Positions 9,641-18,325 of a stretch of DNA of 64,000 bases are shown in pieces. Under the pieces are notes generated by a model. The model made no database searches, was not told the DNA's origin, and saw only the letters and a list, made by a program, of their open reading frames with translations. The DNA comes from Paenibacillus endoradicis (GTDB lineage Bacteria; Bacillota; Bacilli; Paenibacillales; Paenibacillaceae): the NCBI RefSeq assembly GCF_024721975.1, contig NZ_JANQBB010000004.1:186001-250000 (forward strand). The letters run 5' to 3'. The position numbers were made by a program, and so were the translations under genes. How positions within the stretch are numbered: the stretch's first letter is position 1; every line of letters begins with the position of its first letter.

Positions 9641-9676
9641 TCAACCAAAAGTTGGATACCCCTAACTTTTGGTTGA
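9641..9676. repeat. Perfect 13-bp inverted repeat between terminator and permuted GH3 gene
   Basis: Arms TCAACCAAAAGTT (9641-9653) and AACTTTTGGTTGA (9664-9676) around a 10-nt loop. No T-run follows on the plus strand. It starts 7 nt after the preceding terminator T-run and lies about 105 nt before the next gene. It could be an operator or leader structure for that gene; its sequence does not resemble the GCGGTAC hairpins of the other two GH3 genes. Confidence 0.5.
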
Positions 9677-9780
9677 TAGCTGTGTCTAACTAGATCTGTT
9701 AACCTTAATCTTGCATTCAACGAGGTACATATTATTCAATGTTTTGAAAAGTTAGAGTTTTATTAATAGGAGGGAAACAA

Positions 9781-12702
9781 GTGAGTAAGTCAAAAGGAAA
9801 CAAGCGGAATTTTGTAACATTAGCAATTATTTTCTTAGTATTATTTATTGCTACAGCTGTAGCTGTTTCAATTGTGTCTGTGCCCCAAATGGTCATGATA
9901 TTATTTGTTGCAGTAATTATCCTTGCAGTAGTGATTGCCGCATTTGGCTTCATATGGACGAAAAGAAATAAAACAGAGAAAAAGGGATTGAGAAGACTCT
10001 TCGTATCTCTATTAAGTCTTGGACTTGTTGTCGTAATTGTTCTTAACGGAGCTATTAACCACTACAACATCGCTATTAACCAATACTTAACGAAAGTAAA
10101 GATTGATGAAGAACAACTTGCACTAGTATCAGTAGATTCCAAGTTAATGACGGAACTAATTGAAGATGAAGGTATTGTGCTTTTGGAAAACAAAGGAAAC
10201 GCACTGCCTCTGGATACAGCGAATAGCCGTGAGAAAAATGTAAACGTTTTCGGTCAAGCGTCCGTTAAAATGATTTACGGTGGAAGTGGCTCTGGTTCAG
10301 GTAATGAAAGTGCAAACATAAATCTGCAACAAGGACTTGAAAACGCAGGTTTTACAATTAACAGCAAGTTAACAGAATTCTATCAAGAGCATGCTCCTAA
10401 GAAGAAGGAAACCGATATATTTACTCTCGATGGTGGTGACTATACACTAAGCGAGCCTAAAACAAGTGATTTTAGTGAGGAATTGTTAGCTAATGCTAAA
10501 GAATTCTCTGATGTAGCACTTATTGTTCTATCAAGAGCTGGAGGAGAAGGTGCTGATCTTCCATTCGAAACATCGGAATATGGTGGTTCATCAGATTACC
10601 ACTATCTTGAGTTATCAGAAGCGGAAAAATCGATGATCGATATGGTTAAATCGATGAATTTTGCGAAGGTTGTCGTTGTCGTTAACTCGAGTAACGCAAT
10701 GGAACTAGGGTTCTTAGAAGATGAAGGTATTGATTCTGCTCTATTAATTGGTGGACCGGGTTCTACAGGTAATAATAGTGTTGGAAAAGTATTGGCTGGT
10801 TCTGTAAATCCATCAGGTCGTTTAGTTGATACCTTTGCTTACGATGTAACATCATCACCAGCATATTTCAATGCAGGTAACTTTGAGTATTCTAATACAA
10901 AGCATGCATATGTAGAGAAGTTAGGCGCTAAAGGTGATAAGTTCCATACTTTCGTGAATTACAATGAAGGCATTTATGTTGGATATCGTTACTATGAAAC
11001 ACGATACGTTGATAATACAACAAGGGAAGTTGATGAAGCGGCATATCAGAATGCTGTTCAATACCCATTGGGATATGGTTTAAGTTATTCAGGATTTACA
11101 AAAGAAATTACAGATTATCAAACAGTGGACGGTAAAATTAAGGTTGAAGTGAAAGTTACCAATACAGGTGAAGTAGCTGGTAAAGAAGTTGTACAAGTGT
11201 ACTACACTGCGCCGTACTATGAGGGTGGAATTGAAAAATCCCATGTTGTACTTGGTGCATTTGATAAGACGGAAGTACTTGAGCCAAATAGTTCTGAGAT
11301 TGTAACACTTGAATTTGCGGTTGAAGACATGGCGTCTTACGATTATCAGAATGAAAAAGCGTATGTTCTTGATGCTGGTATGTACGACATTAAGCTAATG
11401 AACAATGCACATGATGTAATCGACGCTAGACAATATGAAGTATCTGAAAAAGTTGTATATAACGAAGATAACAAACGTTCTTCAGATGAGGTGTTGGCAA
11501 CAAACCAATTTGACAATGCTAACGGTGATCTGAACTATGTAACTAGAGCTGACTGGGAAGGTACTTTACCAACAGCTCGTACAGAACATAAAGACGCATC
11601 ACCAGAATTATTGAAAGCATTAGAAATCCAACCAGTAGTGGATAATCCTGATGATGAAGACATTGTTTTCGCAGATCATGGTTTAACACTTAAAGATGTC
11701 GTTGGTCTAGATTATAATGACCCGAAATGGAACGATTTACTTGAACAAGTTTCAGTTAATGAAATGGCTAAATTAATTGGATTTGGTGGATATGCAACAC
11801 AGGAAGTAGCATCAGTTGGTAAACCAGGGACAATTGAACTTGACGGTCCTGCCGGTGTCAATGGAATTTTCACTGGAGTTACTGGTGTTCAATATATGAG
11901 TGAAACTGTGCTTGCTGCTACATGGAATGTTGATCTAGCTGAAAAAATGGGTGAATATCTTGCCAATGAAGCTATTGTATATGGAGTTAGCGGATTATAT
12001 GCTCCTTCAATGAATATCCATCGCACACCCTTCTCAGGAAGAAACTTCGAATATTATTCAGAAGATTCATTACTATCAGGTAAGATGGGTGCCGCTTTTG
12101 TAGTAGGTGCAGCTAATAAAGGTGTATACTCTTTCATCAAGCATTTTGCACTAAATGATCAAGAAACAAATCGTGATGGTGTTGCTGTTTGGACTAATGA
12201 ACAAGCCATTCGTGAGATCTACTTAAAACCGTTTGAGTTGTCAGTTAAGGAAGGTAAAACTACTGCTGTTATGTCCTCATTTAACCGTTTAGGAACGGTA
12301 TGGACGGGTGAACATTATGGATTACTTACAACAGTACTTCGTGATGAATGGGGCTTCAATGGAACGGTAATTACCGACTTTGATTTGTACCCGCATATGA
12401 CGGTTGACCAAGCCATTCGTGCAGGTAATGATTTAATGCTTACACCGATGGGTGATGAACCTACTAAATTAAGCACGAGTACAAATACAGGTAAACAAGC
12501 CATGAGAAAAGCGACACACAATATTCTTTATACTGTTGCAAATAGTAACGCTTTGGAAATTAATGTTAAACCTTATCCGTATTGGGTATTGTTACTTGGT
12601 TTTGGAGATATCATTTTACTAGGATTACTAACATTAGGATTCTATAAAGTGGCACATCGCAGAAGAAAACAAGTAGAGGCATTCGAGTCCCATAATCTAT
12701 AA
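9781..12702 (+). CDS. Membrane-anchored GH3 glycosidase with circularly permuted domain order
   Basis: 973 residues. Three N-terminal membrane segments (about 11-33, 36-59, 72-92) are followed by the GH3 C-terminal domain (EDEGIVLLENKGNALPL, about 127-143), a fibronectin III-like domain (about 430-560), then the GH3 catalytic barrel (about 640-900), and a last membrane segment (about 937-958) ending in basic residues. This is the reverse of the neighbouring GH3 proteins. The nucleophile motif VITDFD puts Asp866 in the usual role; GGEGADLP near Glu256 is a candidate acid/base. Positive-inside reasoning puts the catalytic part outside the cell. GTG start, AGGAGGG 6 nt upstream. Permuted GH3 enzymes are known (for example in ruminococci), but membrane segments on both sides are unusual to me. 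Confidence 0.88.
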   Translation: MSKSKGNKRNFVTLAIIFLVLFIATAVAVSIVSVPQMVMILFVAVIILAVVIAAFGFIWTKRNKTEKKGLRRLFVSLLSLGLVVVIVLNGAINHYNIAINQYLTKVKIDEEQLALVSVDSKLMTELIEDEGIVLLENKGNALPLDTANSREKNVNVFGQASVKMIYGGSGSGSGNESANINLQQGLENAGFTINSKLTEFYQEHAPKKKETDIFTLDGGDYTLSEPKTSDFSEELLANAKEFSDVALIVLSRAGGEGADLPFETSEYGGSSDYHYLELSEAEKSMIDMVKSMNFAKVVVVVNSSNAMELGFLEDEGIDSALLIGGPGSTGNNSVGKVLAGSVNPSGRLVDTFAYDVTSSPAYFNAGNFEYSNTKHAYVEKLGAKGDKFHTFVNYNEGIYVGYRYYETRYVDNTTREVDEAAYQNAVQYPLGYGLSYSGFTKEITDYQTVDGKIKVEVKVTNTGEVAGKEVVQVYYTAPYYEGGIEKSHVVLGAFDKTEVLEPNSSEIVTLEFAVEDMASYDYQNEKAYVLDAGMYDIKLMNNAHDVIDARQYEVSEKVVYNEDNKRSSDEVLATNQFDNANGDLNYVTRADWEGTLPTARTEHKDASPELLKALEIQPVVDNPDDEDIVFADHGLTLKDVVGLDYNDPKWNDLLEQVSVNEMAKLIGFGGYATQEVASVGKPGTIELDGPAGVNGIFTGVTGVQYMSETVLAATWNVDLAEKMGEYLANEAIVYGVSGLYAPSMNIHRTPFSGRNFEYYSEDSLLSGKMGAAFVVGAANKGVYSFIKHFALNDQETNRDGVAVWTNEQAIREIYLKPFELSVKEGKTTAVMSSFNRLGTVWTGEHYGLLTTVLRDEWGFNGTVITDFDLYPHMTVDQAIRAGNDLMLTPMGDEPTKLSTSTNTGKQAMRKATHNILYTVANSNALEINVKPYPYWVLLLGFGDIILLGLLTLGFYKVAHRRRKQVEAFESHNL

Positions 12703-12758
12703 ATATAGGACATTCTCTAATACGAGACCACAATACTAAATAAAATTATGAAATTTTA

Positions 12759-12783
12759 GGCGGTACCCCTTTGGGGTACTGCC
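12759..12783 (+). promoter_or_regulatory. Leader hairpin upstream of the second GH3 gene
   Basis: Arms GGCGGTACCCC (12759-12769) and GGGGTACTGCC (12773-12783) pair along 11 positions with one G-U, leaving a 3-nt loop. It ends 27 nt before the ATG of GH3 copy B and has no T-run. The GCGGTAC core and the distance to the start codon match the hairpin before GH3 copy A. Confidence 0.55.
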
Positions 12784-12810
12784 CAAAATACTAGAATGAG
12801 GTAATAACAT

Positions 12811-15261
12811 ATGAAATACAAAGAACTCATAGCACAAATGACGTTAGCAGAAAAAGCTTCTTTGATGTCCGGGAAAGATTTCTGGCAAACTCAAAACATA
12901 GATCGACTTGGAATTAAAAGTATGTTTCTTGCCGATGGTCCTCACGGTATTAGAAAACAAGCAGCAGCGGCAGACCATTTAGGGCTTAATGCTAGTATTC
13001 CAGCTACTTGTTTCCCTCCAGCCGCTACAATATCCAATAGCTGGAGTACAGAACTTGGAGAAACTATTGGAGATTATCTTGGGAAAGAGGCAGTTGCACA
13101 GAGGGTCAATGTTCTACTTGGTCCTGGTGTTAACATGAAGAGAAACCCATTATGCGGCAGAAACTTCGAATATTTCAGTGAAGATCCATATCTAGCAGGT
13201 AAAATGGCTGCTGGTTATATTAATGGTATTCAATCACATGGCATTTCCGCTTGTGTGAAGCATTTTGCTGTAAACAATCAGGAAGAGAGACGTATGTCTA
13301 TTGATACGATTGTTGATGAAAGAACGCTACGAGAAATATATTTGACTGCATTTGAAATTGCAGTTAAAGAAGGTAAGACGAAGACGGTTATGTCTGCTTA
13401 TAATATGTTAAATGGTACTTACACGAATGAAAGTACACATTTAATGAGAGAAATTTTACGTGATGAATGGAAATTTGATGGAGTTGTTGTCACGGATTGG
13501 GGCGGTAGTAACGATCGCGTAGCTGGATTACTAGCTGGTAATGAATTGGAAATGCCAACTACAGCTGGTGAAACTAATGACGAGATTATTCAAGCTATTC
13601 AAAGTGGAGCAATTGCCGAAGAAGTATTAGATGAGTGTGTAGATAGACTACTTGAACTTATGTTTACAACTGAGGAAGTTTACAAAAATTCACAGCAACA
13701 AGAAGTTGATATAGAAGCACATCACAGAGTAGCACAACGTGCTGCGGAAGAGTCCATCGTCCTTCTGAAAAATGAAGAAAATATATTGCCGCTTAAGAAG
13801 GGCACAAAAGTAGCTATCATTGGTGATTTTGCCAAACAACCTCGATATCAAGGTGCGGGTTCGTCTATTGTAAATCCAACAATTTTAGATAATACACTAG
13901 ATTATTTTGATCAATCTGGACTTGTCAGTGTTGGATATGAATCTGGATTTGAACGTTATGGAAACAAAAATACGAAAAAATTAGATAAAGCATGTGCACT
14001 TGCAAAAGAGGCAGATGTCGTTCTTTTCTATATGGGCTTAGATGAAGTAACCGAGGCAGAAGGATTAGATAGACAAAGCATGAAGCTTCCTGACAATCAG
14101 CTTGAATTGTTACAGGCACTTAAAAAAGTGAATGCCAATATTGTAGCTGTTCTTTCCTGTGGTTCTGTAGTAGAAATGCCATGGATCTATAACGTAAAAG
14201 GATTAGTACATGGATATTTAGCAGGACAAGCTGGTGGCAGAGCTATTCTTAGAGTTATAACAGGTGATGTAAATCCATCAGGAAAACTATCAGAAACGTA
14301 TCCACTACGTTATGAAGATACACCTTCTTATCATCAATTTCCTGGTAAGGAAGTGAGCGTAGAATATAGAGAAAGTATTTATATTGGCTATCGTTATTAC
14401 GATACAGCGAATATTGAAGTGCTTTTCCCGTTCGGATACGGGCTTAGCTATACAACGTTTAAATATTCCAATATTCAACTTTCAAAAAATGAAGTTACAT
14501 TTGAATTAACCAATACAGGAAACGTTGTTGGTATGGAAGTCGCGCAGCTGTATGTAGGTTGTAAATCGGAAGCTATTTTCAGAGCTAGCAAGGAATTAAA
14601 AGGTTTTACCAAAATATTATTGAATGCCGGTGAAACAAAAACCGTAACGATTCCTTTTGACGATAAAACATTCCGTTATTTCAATGTGAAGACGAACAAA
14701 TGGGAAGTAGAAGAAGCAGAATATGAAATTATGATAGGTTCATCGAGCTCTGATATCAAATTGGCGGACACTATTTCTATAGAAGGAACTGGAGCGCCAC
14801 TACCGTACGATAAAGCTCAGCTTCCAACTTATTATTCAGGTAAAGCTAACCATGTTACTGAAGCAGAATTTGAAAATCTACTCGGTTTTAAAGTGCCTAT
14901 TGCCAAATGGGATCGCTCGAAACCACTTGGTTACAACGATACAATTGCCCAGTGCCAATATGCTAAGGGAGGATTTGCAAGGTTTGCATATCATCTCATT
15001 GTCTTTGTATATCGGTTCCTGAATAAGATCGGTAAAAGAAGTACAGCAAACATTATTATGATGTCGATCTATCATATGCCGTTCCGCGGAGTTGCAAGAA
15101 TGACCGGTGGAATTATGAATATGCCGATGTTAGATGGTATTTTGATGATGGTTAATGGTCAATTCTTTAAAGGCTTGAAACATGTAATAAAGGAAAAAAA
15201 CAAACTGTCAAAGATTAACAAGGAAAACAAGACCATAGCAGCTGCGACAAAGGAGATGTAG
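12811..15261 (+). CDS. GH3 glycosidase (beta-glucosidase family), copy B
   Basis: 816 residues, paralogous to the gene at 6247-8697 with the same domain order and the same C-terminal extension. Nucleophile Asp229 (VTDWGG), KHF at 150-152, EAEGLDR for the presumed acid/base. No signal peptide. The extension again carries YNDTIAQCQYAKG and MSIYHMPFRG and is as well kept as the catalytic part, so it is under selection. The start follows GAGGT about 8 nt upstream. It is followed within 7 nt by the GtrA gene, placing it at the head of a GH3-GtrA-GT2-Glf operon. Most differences from copy A are conservative, suggesting an old tandem duplication with divergence of fine specificity. Confidence 0.92.
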   Translation: MKYKELIAQMTLAEKASLMSGKDFWQTQNIDRLGIKSMFLADGPHGIRKQAAAADHLGLNASIPATCFPPAATISNSWSTELGETIGDYLGKEAVAQRVNVLLGPGVNMKRNPLCGRNFEYFSEDPYLAGKMAAGYINGIQSHGISACVKHFAVNNQEERRMSIDTIVDERTLREIYLTAFEIAVKEGKTKTVMSAYNMLNGTYTNESTHLMREILRDEWKFDGVVVTDWGGSNDRVAGLLAGNELEMPTTAGETNDEIIQAIQSGAIAEEVLDECVDRLLELMFTTEEVYKNSQQQEVDIEAHHRVAQRAAEESIVLLKNEENILPLKKGTKVAIIGDFAKQPRYQGAGSSIVNPTILDNTLDYFDQSGLVSVGYESGFERYGNKNTKKLDKACALAKEADVVLFYMGLDEVTEAEGLDRQSMKLPDNQLELLQALKKVNANIVAVLSCGSVVEMPWIYNVKGLVHGYLAGQAGGRAILRVITGDVNPSGKLSETYPLRYEDTPSYHQFPGKEVSVEYRESIYIGYRYYDTANIEVLFPFGYGLSYTTFKYSNIQLSKNEVTFELTNTGNVVGMEVAQLYVGCKSEAIFRASKELKGFTKILLNAGETKTVTIPFDDKTFRYFNVKTNKWEVEEAEYEIMIGSSSSDIKLADTISIEGTGAPLPYDKAQLPTYYSGKANHVTEAEFENLLGFKVPIAKWDRSKPLGYNDTIAQCQYAKGGFARFAYHLIVFVYRFLNKIGKRSTANIIMMSIYHMPFRGVARMTGGIMNMPMLDGILMMVNGQFFKGLKHVIKEKNKLSKINKENKTIAAATKEM

Positions 15262-15267
15262 AATAGG

Positions 15268-15903
15268 GTGAGCCAAGAACATATGAAAACTAATAAATCA
15301 GCATCGGGCTTAAAATCTGTTTGGAATAAATATAGTGAAAAGCATCCTGGTATTGTACAGTTCATCGTATTCACTCTACTAAGTATGGGTATGACGGTAT
15401 TACAGCTCGTCTTAATGCCGCTGTTAAAGGCCATATTCGCACAAACCACATTAGTTACGACAAGCTTTCAAATTATGCAGTTTGGTCAAAACTTTGATGG
15501 AAGTCCGTACTATTTATTCGATTATGGAGCGGGTTCACTTGCATCAGGCGGTGGAGGTGGGTTAGCCTATTTTCTTGCCGTGCAATTGACAATCGGAATC
15601 GCACAGATTATTAACTTCTTTTTACAAAGAAACATAACATTTAAGTCGAACAGTAACATTTGGACAGCGGCTTTCTGGTATGTTATTGCTTATATTGTCA
15701 TTACAATTGGTGCTGCGGCAGCACAAGGATTCTATAAAGCTCCGATTTATAACTTATTAATGAACACATGGGGAATGGGCCAACTAGGTGAAACAACAGC
15801 AGATATTATTACAATGCTAATTAATGCTGCAATCTCATTCTGGGTATTCTTCCCAATATTTAAAATTATCTTTAAACAAGAACCTGAAAAAATGACCAAG
15901 TAA
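15268..15903 (+). CDS. GtrA-family membrane protein
   Basis: 211 residues with four hydrophobic segments in the GtrA/DPMS pattern, including the signature-like NFFLQRNITFKS between segments two and three. GtrA proteins are linked to flipping or handling of polyprenyl-phosphate-linked sugars in surface glycan synthesis. The insert between segments one and two is long and contains a glycine run (about residue 93). GTG start chosen: AAGGAG lies 12 nt upstream; an in-frame ATG at 15283 has no good ribosome binding site. It sits between GH3 copy B and a family 2 glycosyltransferase, the usual partner of GtrA. Confidence 0.82.
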   Translation: MSQEHMKTNKSASGLKSVWNKYSEKHPGIVQFIVFTLLSMGMTVLQLVLMPLLKAIFAQTTLVTTSFQIMQFGQNFDGSPYYLFDYGAGSLASGGGGGLAYFLAVQLTIGIAQIINFFLQRNITFKSNSNIWTAAFWYVIAYIVITIGAAAAQGFYKAPIYNLLMNTWGMGQLGETTADIITMLINAAISFWVFFPIFKIIFKQEPEKMTK

Positions 15904-15916
15904 AGGTAGTGTGAGC

Positions 15917-16933
15917 ATGAAGTTATTATCAGTAGTAATACCTTGTTATAATTCACAAGACTATATGAGATACTGCATAGAATCCCTTTTACCTGGTGGA
16001 GAAAGCGTAGAATTACTGATAGTAAATGATGGCTCCGCTGATCAAACAGCAGAAATTGCAGATGACTATGCAACGAAATATCCAACTATAGTAAAAACAT
16101 TCCATCAGGAAAACGGCGGACACGGTGAAGCCGTTAATACAGGAATCCGTAATGCAACTGGCTTATATTTTAAAGTGGTAGACAGTGATGATTGGGTAGA
16201 TATAAGAGCATATCTCAAAATACTCGAAACATTAAAAGATTTTGTAGCAGACAAGCAGACTGTAGATATGATGATTAGCAATTTTGTATATGAAAAAGAA
16301 GGCGCTAAATACAAAAAAATTATGAAATTTGAAAATGTTCTTCCAGAAGGAAAAATTTTCTCCTGGGAGGACACTAAGTCTTTTCGTAAAGGACAGTACC
16401 TTCTCATGCATGCGGTCATGTACAGAACACAGCTACTAAGAGATTGTGGGTTACAGCTTCCGAAACATACCTTTTATGTGGACAATTTATTTGTATATGT
16501 TCCACTTGAGCATGTAAAGAAAATTTACTATATTAATGTGGATTTTTATAGATATTTTATAGGCAGAGAAGATCAATCGGTTCAAGAAAGCATTATGATT
16601 AAGCGAATTGATCAACAGATTAAAGTTAACAAGCTTATGATTGAATCCGTTCAACTCGAACATATAGAAAGTTTAAAGCTTCACAAGTATATGCTTCATC
16701 ATCTAGAGATTGTAACGATTGTATCTGTTATTTTGTTAATACGCTCGGCAACTGCAGAGAATTTAGAGAAGAAAAAAGAATTATGGCACTATATTAAGGA
16801 GCAAGATATAGAACTATATCATAATCTCCGCTATGGAATGATGGGGCGTTTAATCAATTTACCGGGTCGTCCTGGACGTAGTATTTCTATAGGAGCTTAC
16901 AAAATATCGCAAAAACTAGTTGGATTCAACTAA
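15917..16933 (+). CDS. Family 2 glycosyltransferase
   Basis: 338 residues. The N-terminus (LLSVVIPCYNSQDYMRYCIE) and the metal-binding VDSDDW are classic GT2 features; the rest is a less conserved acceptor region. No C-terminal membrane pair is evident, unlike dolichyl-phosphate-sugar synthase-type GtrB proteins, so it may transfer sugar to a growing chain or carrier at the inner face. The ATG at 15917 is preferred over the in-frame GTG at 15911, which is only 4 nt from the AAAGG. It follows GtrA by 13 nt and precedes UDP-galactopyranose mutase by 27 nt; it may use UDP-galactofuranose made by that enzyme (inference). Confidence 0.88.
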   Translation: MKLLSVVIPCYNSQDYMRYCIESLLPGGESVELLIVNDGSADQTAEIADDYATKYPTIVKTFHQENGGHGEAVNTGIRNATGLYFKVVDSDDWVDIRAYLKILETLKDFVADKQTVDMMISNFVYEKEGAKYKKIMKFENVLPEGKIFSWEDTKSFRKGQYLLMHAVMYRTQLLRDCGLQLPKHTFYVDNLFVYVPLEHVKKIYYINVDFYRYFIGREDQSVQESIMIKRIDQQIKVNKLMIESVQLEHIESLKLHKYMLHHLEIVTIVSVILLIRSATAENLEKKKELWHYIKEQDIELYHNLRYGMMGRLINLPGRPGRSISIGAYKISQKLVGFN

Positions 16934-16960
16934 CGTATAAAAAATCGGGGAATGACATCT

Positions 16961-18067
16961 ATGAATGTTAAATATGACTTTCTAATTGTAGGTGCAGGCA
17001 TGTATGGTGCTGTATTTGCTCATGAAATGAATAAATCGGGAAAAACATGTTTAATTATCGATAAACGAAGCCATGTAGCAGGAAATATACATACAGAAAA
17101 AGTCGAAGATATTCTAGTTCATCAGTACGGCGCTCATATTTTTCATACAAGTAATAAGGAAGTATGGAATTATGTTAATCAGTTTGCGGAATTTAACAGA
17201 TATATTAATAGTCCGATAGCCAACTACTACGGAGAAATATATAATTTACCATTTAATATGAACACATTTAATAAAATGTGGGGTGTTGCTACACCAGATG
17301 AAGCAAAGCTACGAATACAACAGCAATGTAAGGACAATTATGTGGAAAACCCACAAAATTTACAGGAACAGGCGATCAACTTAGTGGGACCGGATATTTA
17401 TGAAAAGTTGATTCGCGGTTATACGGAGAAGCAATGGGGTCGTTCTTGCACAGAAATACCTGCATTTATTATTCGTAGACTTCCTGTTAGATTTACTTAT
17501 GACAATAATTACTTCAAAGACCCGTATCAAGGTATTCCAATCGGTGGATATACAGCGATGATCGAACGAATGATTGAAGGTATAGAAGTTAAACTTAATA
17601 CAGACTATCTTCTTGAGAAAGAGCAATGGGACAGTATGGCGGACAAGGTCATTTACACAGGTCCTATTGATGCTTACTTTGACAATAGGTTTGGTGTGTT
17701 GGAATATAGAAGTTTGAGGTTTGAAACGGAAGTTTTGGATACAGCTAATTATCAAGGTAATGCGGTAGTTAACTATACGGATCGTGAGACTCCCTATACT
17801 CGTATTATAGAGCATAAGCATTTTGAATTTGGTACTCAGCCTAAAACCGTCATTAGTCGTGAATATAGCGAAGAATGGAAACGAGGCGATGAGCCGTATT
17901 ATCCGATCAACGATGAAAAAAATAATATATTGTATGAAAAATATAAAGCACTAGCTGAAGCTGAGAGCAACGTTATTTTTGGTGGTCGTCTAGGCGAATA
18001 CAAATATTATGATATGGATAAAGTGGTAGAAGTTGCTTTGCAGAAGGTTAAAGCGGTTCTAGGTTAA
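16961..18067 (+). CDS. glf: UDP-galactopyranose mutase
   Basis: 368 residues, the usual size for bacterial Glf. The N-terminus has the FAD-binding GAGMYGAVFAHEM and an acidic end of strand two (LIIDKRSHVAGN); YGAHIFHT, YNLPFNMNTFNKMWG and EKQWGRS match the mutase family. It interconverts UDP-galactopyranose and UDP-galactofuranose in the cytoplasm and so supplies galactofuranose for surface polymers. The ATG at 16961 is about 10 nt from CGGGG; the in-frame ATG at 16952 is too close to it. It is the last gene before a strong terminator. No other galactofuranose gene is visible apart from the adjacent GT2. Confidence 0.94.
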   Translation: MNVKYDFLIVGAGMYGAVFAHEMNKSGKTCLIIDKRSHVAGNIHTEKVEDILVHQYGAHIFHTSNKEVWNYVNQFAEFNRYINSPIANYYGEIYNLPFNMNTFNKMWGVATPDEAKLRIQQQCKDNYVENPQNLQEQAINLVGPDIYEKLIRGYTEKQWGRSCTEIPAFIIRRLPVRFTYDNNYFKDPYQGIPIGGYTAMIERMIEGIEVKLNTDYLLEKEQWDSMADKVIYTGPIDAYFDNRFGVLEYRSLRFETEVLDTANYQGNAVVNYTDRETPYTRIIEHKHFEFGTQPKTVISREYSEEWKRGDEPYYPINDEKNNILYEKYKALAEAESNVIFGGRLGEYKYYDMDKVVEVALQKVKAVLG

Positions 18068-18111
18068 ACGGAGACGAATTAATAGTGTAAGAAAATTTAT
18101 TATTTATATTT

Positions 18112-18140
18112 AGAGCCATCCGGCGCCGGATGGCTCTTTA
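18112..18140 (+). terminator. Terminator after glf
   Basis: A 26-bp perfect palindrome (18112-18137; half AGAGCCATCCGGC) followed by a short T-rich tract. It closes the GH3-GtrA-GT2-glf operon. Confidence 0.8.
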
Positions 18141-18228
18141 ATTTGTTACGACATACCGTATAGTAATGCAAATTAAGCAATTGATATGTGCCATAGAATT
18201 TGTACAAAAAAAACGATAGGAAAATTTC

Positions 18229-18237
18229 TGTCCATTG
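18229..18237 (+). promoter_or_regulatory. Candidate AraC-regulator half-site TGTCCATTG
   Basis: TGTCCATTG lies 41 nt (start to start) upstream of the Fur box of the siderophore-binding lipoprotein gene. The identical 9-mer lies 40 nt upstream of the Fur box of the reductase gene (21099-21107). This makes it a good candidate site for the AraC/Btr-like activator encoded between them. Confidence 0.45.
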
Positions 18238-18269
18238 CGTAGTATGCACGTATTATTTAATATTGTAAT

Positions 18270-18284
18270 TGATAATGCTTATCA
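18270..18284 (+). promoter_or_regulatory. Fur box
   Basis: TGATAATGCTTATCA matches the 7-1-7 Fur consensus TGATAATNATTATCA at all but one position. It lies 41 nt before the start codon of the siderophore-binding lipoprotein, consistent with iron-dependent repression. Confidence 0.85.
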
Positions 18285-18325
18285 TTATCAATTATTAATA
18301 AGGATAATACAGGGGGAAAACAACG

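Noticed and set aside
9781..12702. Permuted GH3 considered as two broken genes or an assembly artefact
   Set aside because: One uninterrupted frame of 973 codons with a good ribosome binding site, sensible membrane topology and intact motifs in both halves; permuted GH3 proteins are known.
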